Source: Hoeflea sp.
Lineage (GTDB): Bacteria > Pseudomonadota > Alphaproteobacteria > Rhizobiales > Rhizobiaceae
NCBI GenBank assembly: GCA_019084245.1
Contig: JAHRFE010000016.1
Location: 1 to 51,647, forward strand
DNA length: 51,647 nucleotides
Direction of reading: 5' to 3'
Part shown: in pieces, positions 11,135 to 19,342 of the stretch
Position numbering within the stretch: position 1 is the stretch's first letter
Layout: each line of letters starts with the position of its first letter
Notes under the pieces: generated by a model
What the model was told of the DNA's origin: nothing
Seen by the model: only the letters and a program-made list of their open reading frames with translations
Database searches by the model: none
Made by a program: the position numbers and the translations under genes

Positions 11135-11530
11135 ATGTCGCAGGCGAGTACATGGCAGCGCAGAAAGGGTCCGCGTCTTTCGACGTGGAGCTTGAGGCGC
11201 TGGCTGGTCCTGCTGCTTGTATTGGCCTTTTCCGCATCAGGTCTCGTTCATATTCCGATGGGTGACCATTCCGCATCGGCAGCATCGCTTGCGCATGAGA
11301 TTGCGTCTGCGGGCGAGGACGTGACTGCGGAGCCGAATTGTGCCGGCGATGCCGATGACGCAACATGTTGTATCGCCAGCGTCTGTTCTTTCTGCGTCCC
11401 TATGACCGCATCGGCGACGATTGCTAGAGCGATGGTCGCCGGGATTGTCGCAGCGCTACCCGACGAGGTTCTCTTCGGCCGCGCGCCGTCACCTCGTTTC
11501 CGTCCCCCGAGTCTCTCCGCGAACGCCTGA
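11135..11530 (+). CDS. Small exported Cys-rich leader protein (DUF2946/CruR-like), leader 1
   Basis: 131 residues: a basic N-terminus, a hydrophobic export segment (RRWLVLLLVLAFSASGLV, about 21-38), a short His/Asp stretch and the cysteine cluster CCIASVCSFC. It ends in RFRPPSLSANA. A CXXC motif after a signal sequence plus a proline pair near the C-terminus is the layout of DUF2946-type leaders such as CruR. First gene of the cluster leading to DUF2933, methyltransferase and CopB genes. ATG 11135 is chosen because it directly precedes the basic export signal; upstream in-frame starts would add about 39 unlikely residues. Family assignment is by architecture only. Confidence 0.6.
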   Translation: MSQASTWQRRKGPRLSTWSLRRWLVLLLVLAFSASGLVHIPMGDHSASAASLAHEIASAGEDVTAEPNCAGDADDATCCIASVCSFCVPMTASATIARAMVAGIVAALPDEVLFGRAPSPRFRPPSLSANA

Positions 11531-11615
11531 GCCCGCGCAGCTCTCCCGGTGCGGCGGGCCGATCTGATCGGCTCTGGTCGATCCGAACCTGTGACGTTCC
11601 CGAGAGAGTTTCATC

Positions 11616-11732
11616 ATGAACCATTTTTCGCTCTGCCAATTTCTGGCATCCACAGCCGGTGCAGGCATGCCCGGCGCGGTTCTTTCGGCGCCGTTTTCAA
11701 AGTTCCTCCGTCAGGAGGCGCCGGCATCATGA
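11616..11732 (+). CDS. Possible 38-residue ORF
   Basis: MNHFSLCQFLASTAGAGMPG... ends by overlapping the next start codon in an ATGA. GAGAG lies a few bases upstream. It could be a translational leader for the DUF2933 gene, or only chance. No family recognised. Confidence 0.25.
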   Translation: MNHFSLCQFLASTAGAGMPGAVLSAPFSKFLRQEAPAS

Positions 11733-11986
11733 CTCATCATGATCATTCACCCGCTGAGCCAAAGGCAGACGAAAGCCGGCGGCCGCCGTTCCTGAGAACA
11801 CCATCGGGAGTGGCACTCTGCATATTTCTCGCCACTGCCGGCGCATTTCTGCTTTTCGAGCACAGGATTCATCTTCTGGGGGCATGGCCGCTCTTGTTCC
11901 TGCTGGTTTGCGGCGGCATGCACTTTTTCATGCATCGCGGTCACGGTGGACACGGCGGACACAAGGGTGGCAGAGATGAACGGTGA
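11729..11986 (+). CDS. DUF2933-type small membrane protein
   Basis: 85 residues: His-rich N-terminus (MTHHDHSPAEP), two short hydrophobic helices (about 27-45 and 48-66) and a His/Gly tail HRGHGGHGGHKGGRDER. This is the pattern of DUF2933 proteins commonly found beside copper P-type ATPases. Function unknown; metal contact by the His tails is plausible. AGGAGG lies ten bases before ATG 11729. Its last codons overlap the methyltransferase start. Confidence 0.7.
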   Translation: MTHHDHSPAEPKADESRRPPFLRTPSGVALCIFLATAGAFLLFEHRIHLLGAWPLLFLLVCGGMHFFMHRGHGGHGGHKGGRDER

Positions 11987-12632
11987 TGTTCCCGCCTACG
12001 GCCTGTGGTTTCTGGCCGCCTTGAACGCGGGCATCTTCATCCTGTTCGCATTCAGCTTCTTCAAGCCAACCACGGCGCGAGACTGGCGTTCGCTCGGGGC
12101 CTTCTCGGCCTTCATCGTTGCCTTGTTCGCAGAGATGTATGGCTTCCCGCTGACGCTCTATCTGCTGGCAGGCTGGGTTGGGAACAACTTCCCGGCTCTC
12201 GATCCACTCTCACACGATGCAGGCCACCTTTGGCCTGCCCTTTTCGGTTGGTCCGTGAATCCTCACTGGTCGCCTTTCCACCTGCTGAGCTTCGTCTTTA
12301 TCGGCGGTGGCTTCATGCTGATCGCCTCCGGCTGGCGAGTGCTGCACGATGCGCAAAACAGGGGCATTCTCGCAACGACCGGCCCATACGCACGCCTTCG
12401 GCATCCCCAGTATGCCGGCTTCGCACTGATCATGATCGGCTTCTTCCTGCAGTGGCCGACGCTGGTCACAGGCCTGATGCTGCCGGTGCTGCTCGTCATG
12501 TATTGGCGCCTCGCCAAACGGGAGGAGCGCGAGGTGGAGGCAGCATTTGGTGATCAATACCGCCGTTATGCCGGTTCAGTTCCGGCCTTCCTGCCGCGCC
12601 TCGCCTCTCTGCTCCGGTCGAGCAGGGGGTGA
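11976..12632 (+). CDS. ICMT/PEMT-like membrane methyltransferase, copy 1
   Basis: 218 residues with about five transmembrane helices. The C-terminal half has the isoprenylcysteine carboxyl methyltransferase/phospholipid methyltransferase signature: TTGPYARLRHPQYAGF, then LAKREEREVEAAFGDQYRRY. Such enzymes use SAM at the membrane, but the substrate of this bacterial subgroup is not known. A second, related copy lies at 15860; both share an AEMYGFPLT.YLL helix. ATG 11976 overlaps the DUF2933 end by 11 bases. Confidence 0.75.
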   Translation: MNGDVPAYGLWFLAALNAGIFILFAFSFFKPTTARDWRSLGAFSAFIVALFAEMYGFPLTLYLLAGWVGNNFPALDPLSHDAGHLWPALFGWSVNPHWSPFHLLSFVFIGGGFMLIASGWRVLHDAQNRGILATTGPYARLRHPQYAGFALIMIGFFLQWPTLVTGLMLPVLLVMYWRLAKREEREVEAAFGDQYRRYAGSVPAFLPRLASLLRSSRG

Positions 12633-12673
12633 TCGTGGCGTCCAATCTTCCCTATCAACCTGGAGTATAAAAA

Positions 12674-13330
12674 ATGAAAACGCGAAATATCCACACCGCC
12701 CTGTTTGCCGGTTTGCTTCTGCTTGGGACGGTGACCTCGGTCGCATCCCAAACCGCGGCGCCGGAGCAGGATCCTCACCACCCTGCGGAAACGCAGGCTG
12801 CATCGCCTTCGCCCGCAACGCCGGGTGACGCACCCGTCGCAACCGCGCCAACCGATGCCATGCCCGGTATGGGCATGATGACGCCGGAAATGATGCAGAT
12901 GATGCAACGCATGATGGGTCAGAGTGGAATGCCGGGAATGATGGGCCAGGGCGGAATGCCCGGCATGATGGAGGGCATGGCCGGAGGTGGCGCGGGGCCC
13001 GGCATGATGGGTCAGATGCCGATGGCCGGCATGATGATGTGCCCGATGATGGGCGGTCAGGCGGGGATGGGCATGCCCGGCATGATGGGTAGCCAAGGCA
13101 GCATGCTCGGAGCGCCGCTTGGCGCAGCGGAGGAGATGACCGAGGACCGCGTCCGCGCGCTATTGGAGCGGCAACTCGACACTCTTGGCAACCCGCGTCT
13201 CAAGCTCGGCGGGATCGGCACGGCGAGTGACGGAAGCATCACCGCGGAGATCGTCACCGTGGACGGCTCGCTGGTTCAGAGGCTCGGCTTCAACCGCTAT
13301 CCCGGTCTGGTCCGGCAGATAGTCGAATAA
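12674..13330 (+). CDS. Methionine-rich exported protein, likely periplasmic copper binder
   Basis: 218 residues: Sec signal peptide (cleavage likely after SVASQ, about 25-27), a Pro/Ala/His-rich linker, then a segment (about 63-145) dominated by MM, MPGMM and GM repeats with about 40 methionines and one cysteine (MMMCPMMGG). It ends in a folded-looking domain of about 70 residues (MTEDRVRALLERQL...RYPGLVRQIVE). Met clusters bind Cu+ in the periplasm in other systems; the role here is inferred. Located between a membrane methyltransferase and CopB. Confidence 0.7.
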   Translation: MKTRNIHTALFAGLLLLGTVTSVASQTAAPEQDPHHPAETQAASPSPATPGDAPVATAPTDAMPGMGMMTPEMMQMMQRMMGQSGMPGMMGQGGMPGMMEGMAGGGAGPGMMGQMPMAGMMMCPMMGGQAGMGMPGMMGSQGSMLGAPLGAAEEMTEDRVRALLERQLDTLGNPRLKLGGIGTASDGSITAEIVTVDGSLVQRLGFNRYPGLVRQIVE

Positions 13331-13380
13331 ACCGGTCGGAGACCTAGCGCCGTTGTTGGCGCCCACGCAAGGAGAGCACG

Positions 13381-15693
13381 ATGAAAACGGATGTACTAGA
13401 GGTAGGCGCCTTGCTGACGGCGTGGAGCCCGGACGAAGTGGCAAGGCGCATCGGCGAAGCGCCGGGCGTCGAAAGCGTCTCAGTGGATCACGCTGCGAAA
13501 AGCGCCACGGTCGTCTACGACGAAACCCGCATCGAGATTGCCGATATCAAATCCCTGGTGCAGCGGCTCGGGCGGGACACCGCCCCGCCCGCCGCATCGA
13601 CCGGAAAGGACCACAAAGGTCACAAGGGTCACACAGCTGCGCAAGCGTCGTCAGACAAGGCGGGGCCGGCGTCCGGCCATTCGGGCCATTCGGGCCATTC
13701 GGGTCATTCGGGTCATGGGAACCATGACAAGCACGAGGGCCATTCCCCCGCAATGTTCCGGGACCGTTTCTGGCTCTCGCTTGCTCTCACCGTGCCGGTA
13801 GTCATCTGGTCGGCCCACATTCAGGAGCTTCTCGGCTACCAGGCCCCGGCGTTTCCCGGATCGGACTGGATCGGCCCGGTGCTGTCGACGGTGGTGTTCT
13901 TCTACGGCGGTCTGGTCTTCCTGCAGGGAGCGTGGCGCGAGTTGCGATCCCGGCTGCCCGGCATGATGACGCTGATCTCTCTCGCTATCACGGTCGCCTT
14001 CCTGTTCTCCTGGGTGGTTCACCTCGGCCTGATCGAGGCGGACGCGCTGTGGTGGGAACTGGCCACCCTTGTGACGATCATGCTGCTTGGGCACTGGATC
14101 GAGATGCGGTCCATCAATCAGGCCGAGGGGGCGCTGAAGGAATTGGCGAAGCTGCTTCCGGACACCGCGACGCGGATCACCGACGGGGGCGAGGAGAAGG
14201 TCGCCGTAAGCGCCTTGCGGAACGGAGACCTCGTGCTGGTTCGCCCGGGTGAAAGCATCCCTGCGGACGGTCTGGTGCAAAAGGGCGAGAGCGACGTCAA
14301 CGAGGCGATGATCACCGGGGAGTCGAGGCCGGCGAAAAAGAGGGAAGGCGACGAGGTGATCGCCGCCACGATCAACGGAGAGGGATCGTTGCGCGTCGAG
14401 GTCACCGGGACAGGCGACAAGACCAAGCTGTCCGGCATCATGCGGCTCGTGGCCGACGCGCAGAAATCCAAATCCCGGGCACAGCACCTTGCCGATCGCG
14501 CCGCCCGGCTTCTGACCGTCGTGGCTATTGTCGCAGCGGTCATCACCATCGTGGTGTGGCAGTCCCTGGGGGCCGAGATCGACTACTCTGTCGTGCGGAT
14601 GGTGACGGTGCTGGTAATCGCCTGCCCGCACGCGCTGGGTCTGGCGGTGCCGCTTGTGGTGGCGAATTCCACGACGATGGGTGCCCGCAACGGGCTTCTG
14701 GTGCGCGATCGCCGCGGGCTGGAGGAGGCCCGCAACCTCGACACAGTGATCTTTGACAAGACCGGCACGCTGACGCTGGGCGAATTCCGGGTGGTGGCCA
14801 TGTCCGTTGCGGAGGATTTGTCGGAAGATGAAGCGCTTCGGATCGCGTCCGGCATCGAAGCGGAGTCCCAGCATCCGATCGCCCGGGGGATCGTAAAGAC
14901 GGCGGAGGACAAGGGCATCGACATTCCATCAGCCGATGGCTTTCGCGCGATCACCGGCAAGGGTGTGGCGGCCACCATCGAGGGCAGCGAATACCACATG
15001 GGTGGCCCGGCGCTTCTCAAGGCCGAGAATGTCGGGGTGCCGGCAGCGCTCCTGGAGGCGGCCGGGGCGGCGGCCGACCGCGGCCAGGCCGCGATCTATC
15101 TGGTTCGCGACGGCAAGGCCCTCGCCGTCTTCACCGTGGCGGATGCCATCCGCGAAGAGAGCCGCGAAGCCATCGCAGCGCTGCACCAACGGGGGATCCA
15201 GGTCGCCATGCTAACCGGCGACGCACAGGCCGTGGCCGATGCCGTCGCGAAGGAACTCGGCATTGACACCGTGTTCGCGGAAGTGCTGCCCGAGGACAAG
15301 GCTTCCAAGGTCCGCGAGCTTCAGGCCCAAGGCAAGAAGGTCGCCATGATCGGTGACGGCGTGAACGACGCGCCGGCCCTGGCCACCGCCGACATCGGGA
15401 TTGCGATCGGCGCGGGCGCCGACGTCGCCGTCGAGGCCGGGCATATCGTGCTGGTGCGATCCGATCCGCGTGATATCCCCCGGATCATTACGCTGAGCCG
15501 GGCCACGTACCGCAAGATGATGCAAAATCTGTGGTGGGCGGCGGGCTACAATATCTTCGCGATACCGCTTGCCGCCGGCGCGCTTGTGCCTTGGGGCATC
15601 CTGCTGACACCAGCCGTAGGCGCGGTGCTGATGTCGGTGAGCACGATCGTGGTGGCGATCAACGCGCAACTGTTGAAGCGGGTCAAACTATGA
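13381..15693 (+). CDS. copB: Copper-exporting P1B-type ATPase, CPH (CopB) class
   Basis: 770-residue P-type ATPase. Residues 1-64 form an HMA-like fold that lacks the CXXC pair. Residues 76-121 are His-rich with an SGH repeat. The TM6 metal motif is CPH (415-417), the phosphorylated aspartate is D459 in DKTGTLT, the HP motif is in ESQHPIARG, the hinge is in GDGVNDAPA, and TM7-8 carry YNIFAIPLAAG and MSVSTIVVAIN. CPH plus a His-rich N-terminus is the CopB/P1B-3 class, linked to Cu+ or Cu2+ (or Ag+) export across the inner membrane. GGAGA precedes the ATG. With copA deleted at 35.6 kb, this is the only complete copper ATPase in the window. Confidence 0.93.
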   Translation: MKTDVLEVGALLTAWSPDEVARRIGEAPGVESVSVDHAAKSATVVYDETRIEIADIKSLVQRLGRDTAPPAASTGKDHKGHKGHTAAQASSDKAGPASGHSGHSGHSGHSGHGNHDKHEGHSPAMFRDRFWLSLALTVPVVIWSAHIQELLGYQAPAFPGSDWIGPVLSTVVFFYGGLVFLQGAWRELRSRLPGMMTLISLAITVAFLFSWVVHLGLIEADALWWELATLVTIMLLGHWIEMRSINQAEGALKELAKLLPDTATRITDGGEEKVAVSALRNGDLVLVRPGESIPADGLVQKGESDVNEAMITGESRPAKKREGDEVIAATINGEGSLRVEVTGTGDKTKLSGIMRLVADAQKSKSRAQHLADRAARLLTVVAIVAAVITIVVWQSLGAEIDYSVVRMVTVLVIACPHALGLAVPLVVANSTTMGARNGLLVRDRRGLEEARNLDTVIFDKTGTLTLGEFRVVAMSVAEDLSEDEALRIASGIEAESQHPIARGIVKTAEDKGIDIPSADGFRAITGKGVAATIEGSEYHMGGPALLKAENVGVPAALLEAAGAAADRGQAAIYLVRDGKALAVFTVADAIREESREAIAALHQRGIQVAMLTGDAQAVADAVAKELGIDTVFAEVLPEDKASKVRELQAQGKKVAMIGDGVNDAPALATADIGIAIGAGADVAVEAGHIVLVRSDPRDIPRIITLSRATYRKMMQNLWWAAGYNIFAIPLAAGALVPWGILLTPAVGAVLMSVSTIVVAINAQLLKRVKL
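13672..13716 (+). repeat. Five tandem 9-bp units coding Ser-Gly-His
   Basis: Five near-identical nine-base units (tccggccat, tcgggccat twice, tcgggtcat twice) encode SGH x5 at residues 98-112 of CopB, followed by a divergent GNH. In-frame slippage could change the number of histidines in the metal-binding tail. Confidence 0.85.
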
Positions 15694-15859
15694 ACCGGTT
15701 CAGGAATGCCCCTCCGTCGCCCTGTGCATTCCCTCACCGGAGCTGCCACCCTGTCTCCGATGATGGAACGAAGAAGCGGCTCGTTGGCCTTTCCGGTGTC
15801 CGGGCGGCGCCTCGCTGCACCCCCGTTCCATGCAAGACCCAACAGACAGGACCTTCGCC

Positions 15860-16516
15860 ATGACAGAACAGATTTCTCATACCGGAGCCTGGGCGATCGC
15901 GCTCATCGTGATCGTCCTGGTTTCCTGGTTCCTGTACCGCTACCTTGCGCCCAGAACCTGGAAGGAATGGGCCAGCGTCGGCGTGATCCAGGCCTTCATC
16001 ATCGCACTTTACGCCGAGATGTACGGGTTTCCGCTCACCATCTATCTGTTGGTCCGGTTCTTCGGCCTCGATCAGGGCGATCTCAGCGCCAGCCTCTGGT
16101 CGACGCTGCTGGGTGTCGGTGAGACCGGAATGATGATCGCAATGCTTCTCGGATACACGATCTCGTTTGCCGGCATCGGGATATTCATGGAGGGCTGGCG
16201 TGAACTGCACAGGGCCCGGCAGAAAAACCGGCTGGTCACGGATCGTCTCTACGGATTGGTGCGGCATCCGCAATATACCGGCCTCTTCATGGCGCTCGCT
16301 GGCGAGGGCATCGTGCACTGGCCCACCGTTTTCTCCGTCGCGCTGTTTCCCGTCATTGTCGCCGCCTACTACTTTCTGGCGAGAAGCGAGGAGCGAAAGG
16401 TCGAAGAAGAATTTGGTGAGGCCTATCGCGTCTACCGCAGGCGGGTGCCGATGTTTATCCCCCGTTGGGGTCAGTGGCGCACCATGATCACCACGCGCGA
16501 GGATACGCCGAATTGA
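15860..16516 (+). CDS. ICMT/PEMT-like membrane methyltransferase, copy 2
   Basis: 218 residues, same length and plan as the copy at 11976. The first helix is followed by WASVGVIQAFIIALYAEMYG, and the C-terminal SAM-binding region reads RLYGLVRHPQYTGL and RSEERKVEEEFGEAYRVYRR. ATG 15860 is preceded by AGGA at eight bases. The pair brackets the Met-rich protein and CopB, suggesting one functional unit. Target unknown. Confidence 0.75.
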   Translation: MTEQISHTGAWAIALIVIVLVSWFLYRYLAPRTWKEWASVGVIQAFIIALYAEMYGFPLTIYLLVRFFGLDQGDLSASLWSTLLGVGETGMMIAMLLGYTISFAGIGIFMEGWRELHRARQKNRLVTDRLYGLVRHPQYTGLFMALAGEGIVHWPTVFSVALFPVIVAAYYFLARSEERKVEEEFGEAYRVYRRRVPMFIPRWGQWRTMITTREDTPN

Positions 16517-16549
16517 AATATTCCATGGTCCCAAGAACGGAGAATAAAA

Positions 16550-16656
16550 TGGCGAATACAATTGTCGCAGGAGCGAGACTTGACGATGCACATACTCAAG
16601 GGCTGTTTCTGATCGCGGGAATTTGCGGTCCGGGCGGTCTTCCGGGTGAACAGTAG
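16550..16656 (+). CDS. Possible 35-residue ORF
   Basis: MANTIVAGARLDDAHTQGLF..., with GGAG a few bases upstream. It lies between the second methyltransferase and the permease and ends just before the permease start. No similarity recognised; it may be chance or a degraded gene. Confidence 0.2.
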
Positions 16657-16660
16657 TCAC

Positions 16661-18010
16661 ATGGAGCCTACGCCCGACAGAACGTCGGACTACAAGGCGG
16701 ACAGCCTTTCGCTGAGCGGCGCGGTCTCCATGGGGACTGGCGTGATGATCGGCGCGGGCATTTTCGCGCTGACCGGGCAGATCGCCGAGTTGGCAGGCCC
16801 GCTGTTTCCGCTTGCCTTCATCGCCGGGGCCTTTGTCACCGGATTCAGCGCCTATAGCTACATCCGCATGTCCAACACCTGGCCGTCCTCGGGCGGGATC
16901 GCGATGATCCTGCAGAAATGCTACGGGCCGGGCGCGGTTGCGGGGGGCGCGGCGCTTTTGATGGCACTCAGCATGGTCATCGCCGAAAGCCTGGTGGCGC
17001 GGACCTTCGCGACCTATGTTCTGCGGCCCTTCGACATTACCGACGGGCCGTTGGTTCCGATTCTCGCTGTCGGGGTAATCCTGTTCGCGTTCCTGGTCAA
17101 CATCGCGGGCAATCGCTCAGTCGGGCTGTTCTCGCTGGTCATGGCGACACTCAAGATCGGAGGCATCGCGCTCTTCGGGATCGCGGCGCTGTGGGTGAGC
17201 GGCTTTTCCTTCGCCGCCGCCTCCGAGAGCGGACGGGACTTCACCGCGACCGGGTTCATCGCCTCGGTGGCGCTGGCCATTCTCGCCTTCAAGGGCTTTA
17301 CCACGATCACCAACAGCGGCGCCGAGATTACCGAACCCAACCGCAATGTGGGCCGGGCGATCACGATCTCGATCGCGCTGTGCGTCGTCGTCTATCTGCT
17401 TGTCGCCTTCGGCGTCGGTTCGAGCCTGACCATCGACCGGATCATAGCGGCGCGCGACTATTCGCTGGCTGAGGCAGCAGAACCCGCGCTCGGTCAGACG
17501 GGGTTCCTCCTGACCGTCATTCTCGCAGCGGTGGCGACGGCCTCGGGCGTGCTGGCCAGCGTCTTTGCCGTATCACGGATGCTGGCGATGCTCACCGATA
17601 TGAAGATGATCCCGCACAGCCATTTCGGCATGTCCGGCCCGATCCAGCGCCACACGCTGATCTACACTGTCGTCGTCGCTTCGGCACTGGCGGTATTCTT
17701 CGATCTGGGCCGCATCGCGTCACTGGGCGCGTTTTTCTATCTGATCATGGACATGATTATCCAGTGGGGCGTGTTCCGTTACCGGCGGCAAGAGATTGGG
17801 GCCGCCGGTGCTGTGCTGCTCGCAGCGCTGGCCTTCGACGCGGTGGTGCTCGTGGCCTTCACGGTGATGAAGCTGCAGTCTGACCCGCTCATCGTGATTA
17901 TCGCTGCAGTCGCCATTTCCGCGGTGTTCGGTTTTGAGCGGCTCTACCTTGGTCGATGGACCGAAATGCGTGGAAATGGCCATGCGATGCACAAGGCCGG
18001 CAAATCATGA
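16661..18010 (+). CDS. APC-superfamily amino acid/amine permease
   Basis: About 449 residues, twelve predicted transmembrane helices, beginning with the APC signature SGAVSMGTGVMIGAGIFALTG in helix 1 and the conserved AFKGFTTITNSGAEITEPNR loop after helix 6. Inner-membrane cation-coupled transporter; substrate unclear. ATG 16661 is the first ATG; an upstream GTG at 16646 would add five residues, and neither has a clear ribosome binding site. It lies between the copper cluster and the PPK2/phosphoketolase cluster. Confidence 0.82.
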   Translation: MEPTPDRTSDYKADSLSLSGAVSMGTGVMIGAGIFALTGQIAELAGPLFPLAFIAGAFVTGFSAYSYIRMSNTWPSSGGIAMILQKCYGPGAVAGGAALLMALSMVIAESLVARTFATYVLRPFDITDGPLVPILAVGVILFAFLVNIAGNRSVGLFSLVMATLKIGGIALFGIAALWVSGFSFAAASESGRDFTATGFIASVALAILAFKGFTTITNSGAEITEPNRNVGRAITISIALCVVVYLLVAFGVGSSLTIDRIIAARDYSLAEAAEPALGQTGFLLTVILAAVATASGVLASVFAVSRMLAMLTDMKMIPHSHFGMSGPIQRHTLIYTVVVASALAVFFDLGRIASLGAFFYLIMDMIIQWGVFRYRRQEIGAAGAVLLAALAFDAVVLVAFTVMKLQSDPLIVIIAAVAISAVFGFERLYLGRWTEMRGNGHAMHKAGKS

Positions 18011-18137
18011 GCTCCCTCGATTCACTGTTTTCCCGGCCAGCCCGGCGGGGGGCGGCGCTGGGCGTCTGGTCTGAACGGAGGCCAGCTCAGTCGTGGCTGT
18101 CTCCGTCATACAAACTGAAAGCGAACAGGAACCGACC

Positions 18138-18926
18138 ATGAGCAAGAAATCGAACAAGAAGGCCGGGCCTGAGCCCGAGGGCTACAAAGAGACCCTGCAC
18201 CATCTTCAGGTCGAACTGGTCAAGCTGCAACGCCACCTGATCAAGAACGATCTGCGGATCCTGGTCCTGTTCGAAGGCCGCGACGCCTCGGGCAAGGACG
18301 GCGTGATCAAGCGGATCACCGCACATCTGAGCCCCCGCGAGACCCGTATCGTGGCGCTCGGCAAGCCCTCGGACGAGGACCGCGCCAGCTGGTATTTCAA
18401 GCGCTATGTCGCCAGCCTGCCCGCCCGTCAGGAAATGGTCATCATGAACCGAAGCTGGTACAACCGGGCTGGCGTCGAGAAGGTGATGGGGTTCTGCACC
18501 GCCGAAGAACACGAAGAGTTCATGCGCTCCGTCCTGCCGTTCGAGCGTATGCTCGTCGGGTCAGGCACGCAGCTTTTCAAGTATTATCTCGATATCTCGA
18601 AGCCGGAACAGAAGAAACGACTGGCGGACCGGCGTATCGATCCGCTCAAGCAATGGAAGATCAGCCCTATCGACAAAGGCGCGCTACGACGCTGGGACGA
18701 CTACAGTGCCGCGCGCAACGAGATGTTTACCCGGACCCACAGCGAAGATTTGCCCTGGCACGTCGTGCGGGCCGATAACAAGAAGCTAGCCCGGCTGAAC
18801 GTCATCCGTCACCTGATGACCCGCGTCGATTGTCCCGACAAGGACACGCATAAGGCCCAACCGGATCCGGAAGTAGTGTTCGACTTTGCCGACGAGCACA
18901 TCAAGAGCGGGGCGATCGTGCCATGA
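18138..18926 (+). CDS. ppk2: Polyphosphate kinase 2 family protein
   Basis: 262 residues. Walker A FEGRDASGKDG (46-56), the lid region, and the Walker B segment MVIMNRSWYNRAGVE (100-114) identify PPK2. These enzymes use polyphosphate to phosphorylate ADP or GDP (class I) or AMP (class II/III). The one-domain length suggests class I or III, but substrate choice is not certain from sequence. ATG 18138 has AGGA seven bases upstream. The gene ends in an ATGA overlapping a possible start of the acetate kinase stub. Confidence 0.9.
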   Translation: MSKKSNKKAGPEPEGYKETLHHLQVELVKLQRHLIKNDLRILVLFEGRDASGKDGVIKRITAHLSPRETRIVALGKPSDEDRASWYFKRYVASLPARQEMVIMNRSWYNRAGVEKVMGFCTAEEHEEFMRSVLPFERMLVGSGTQLFKYYLDISKPEQKKRLADRRIDPLKQWKISPIDKGALRRWDDYSAARNEMFTRTHSEDLPWHVVRADNKKLARLNVIRHLMTRVDCPDKDTHKAQPDPEVVFDFADEHIKSGAIVP

Positions 18927-18988
18927 GCAGCATGCATGCAGCAGCTCGGATGACACGCGCAGGATGCTGCGCGAGAGAGACCCGGCAG

Positions 18989-19342
18989 ATGCCGGACGGA
19001 ACAAGCATCCTGACGGTCAATGGTGGCTCGTCGAGCAACAAGTTCGCTTTGCAGCGGATGGGCGACCCGCCGAGGCGAGGTCTACGGGGCAAAATCGACT
19101 GCGTCGGCTTGAGTGGAGCCAGTATCGCTTTCAATGACCCTGCGCGGAAGCTGCAAGATGATCGAGGTATCTGTGACCTTGATCACCGTTCAACGGCGAA
19201 TTTTCTGCTCGACGGGCCCGATGGTCACATCGGGCTTGCGGCGATCACAGCACTGGGCCACCGCTTCGTCAGCGGCGGTACCAACTACCGTGACCCACTT
19301 CGCTTTACGCAGGAACGCCCAACTCGAGGAGTAGGCCCATGA
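18989..19342 (+). pseudogene. Acetate kinase, N-terminal stub
   Basis: The frame reads ILTVNGGSSSNKFALQRMGD (the acetate kinase start), then GLRGKIDCVGLSG, HRSTANFLLDGPDGHIGLAAITALGHRFVSGGTNY. These match the first roughly 105 residues of AckA, about a quarter of the usual 400. The canonical NxGSSS motif is kept, but H-V-H of GHRVVHGG has become GHRFVSGG, and the catalytic domain with its arginines is missing. The frame ends in an ATGA overlapping the phosphoketolase start, so it may persist only as a translated leader. Confidence 0.75.

Noticed and set aside
13347-13356. Short GCGCC...GGCGC hairpin before copB as a terminator or attenuator
   Set aside because: Five-base stem with no U-run, expected by chance at this GC content.
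13672-13725. Short regular repeats suggesting a repeat array
   Set aside because: They are in-frame coding triplets (SGH) of CopB with no spacers; not a CRISPR.
15734-16660. 308-codon frame antisense to the second methyltransferase
   Set aside because: Composition of a mirror frame; the sense gene has clear family motifs.
18007-18141. 44-codon frame between the permease and ppk2
   Set aside because: No ribosome site, Arg/Ser-rich with no family, and it overlaps the ppk2 start region.
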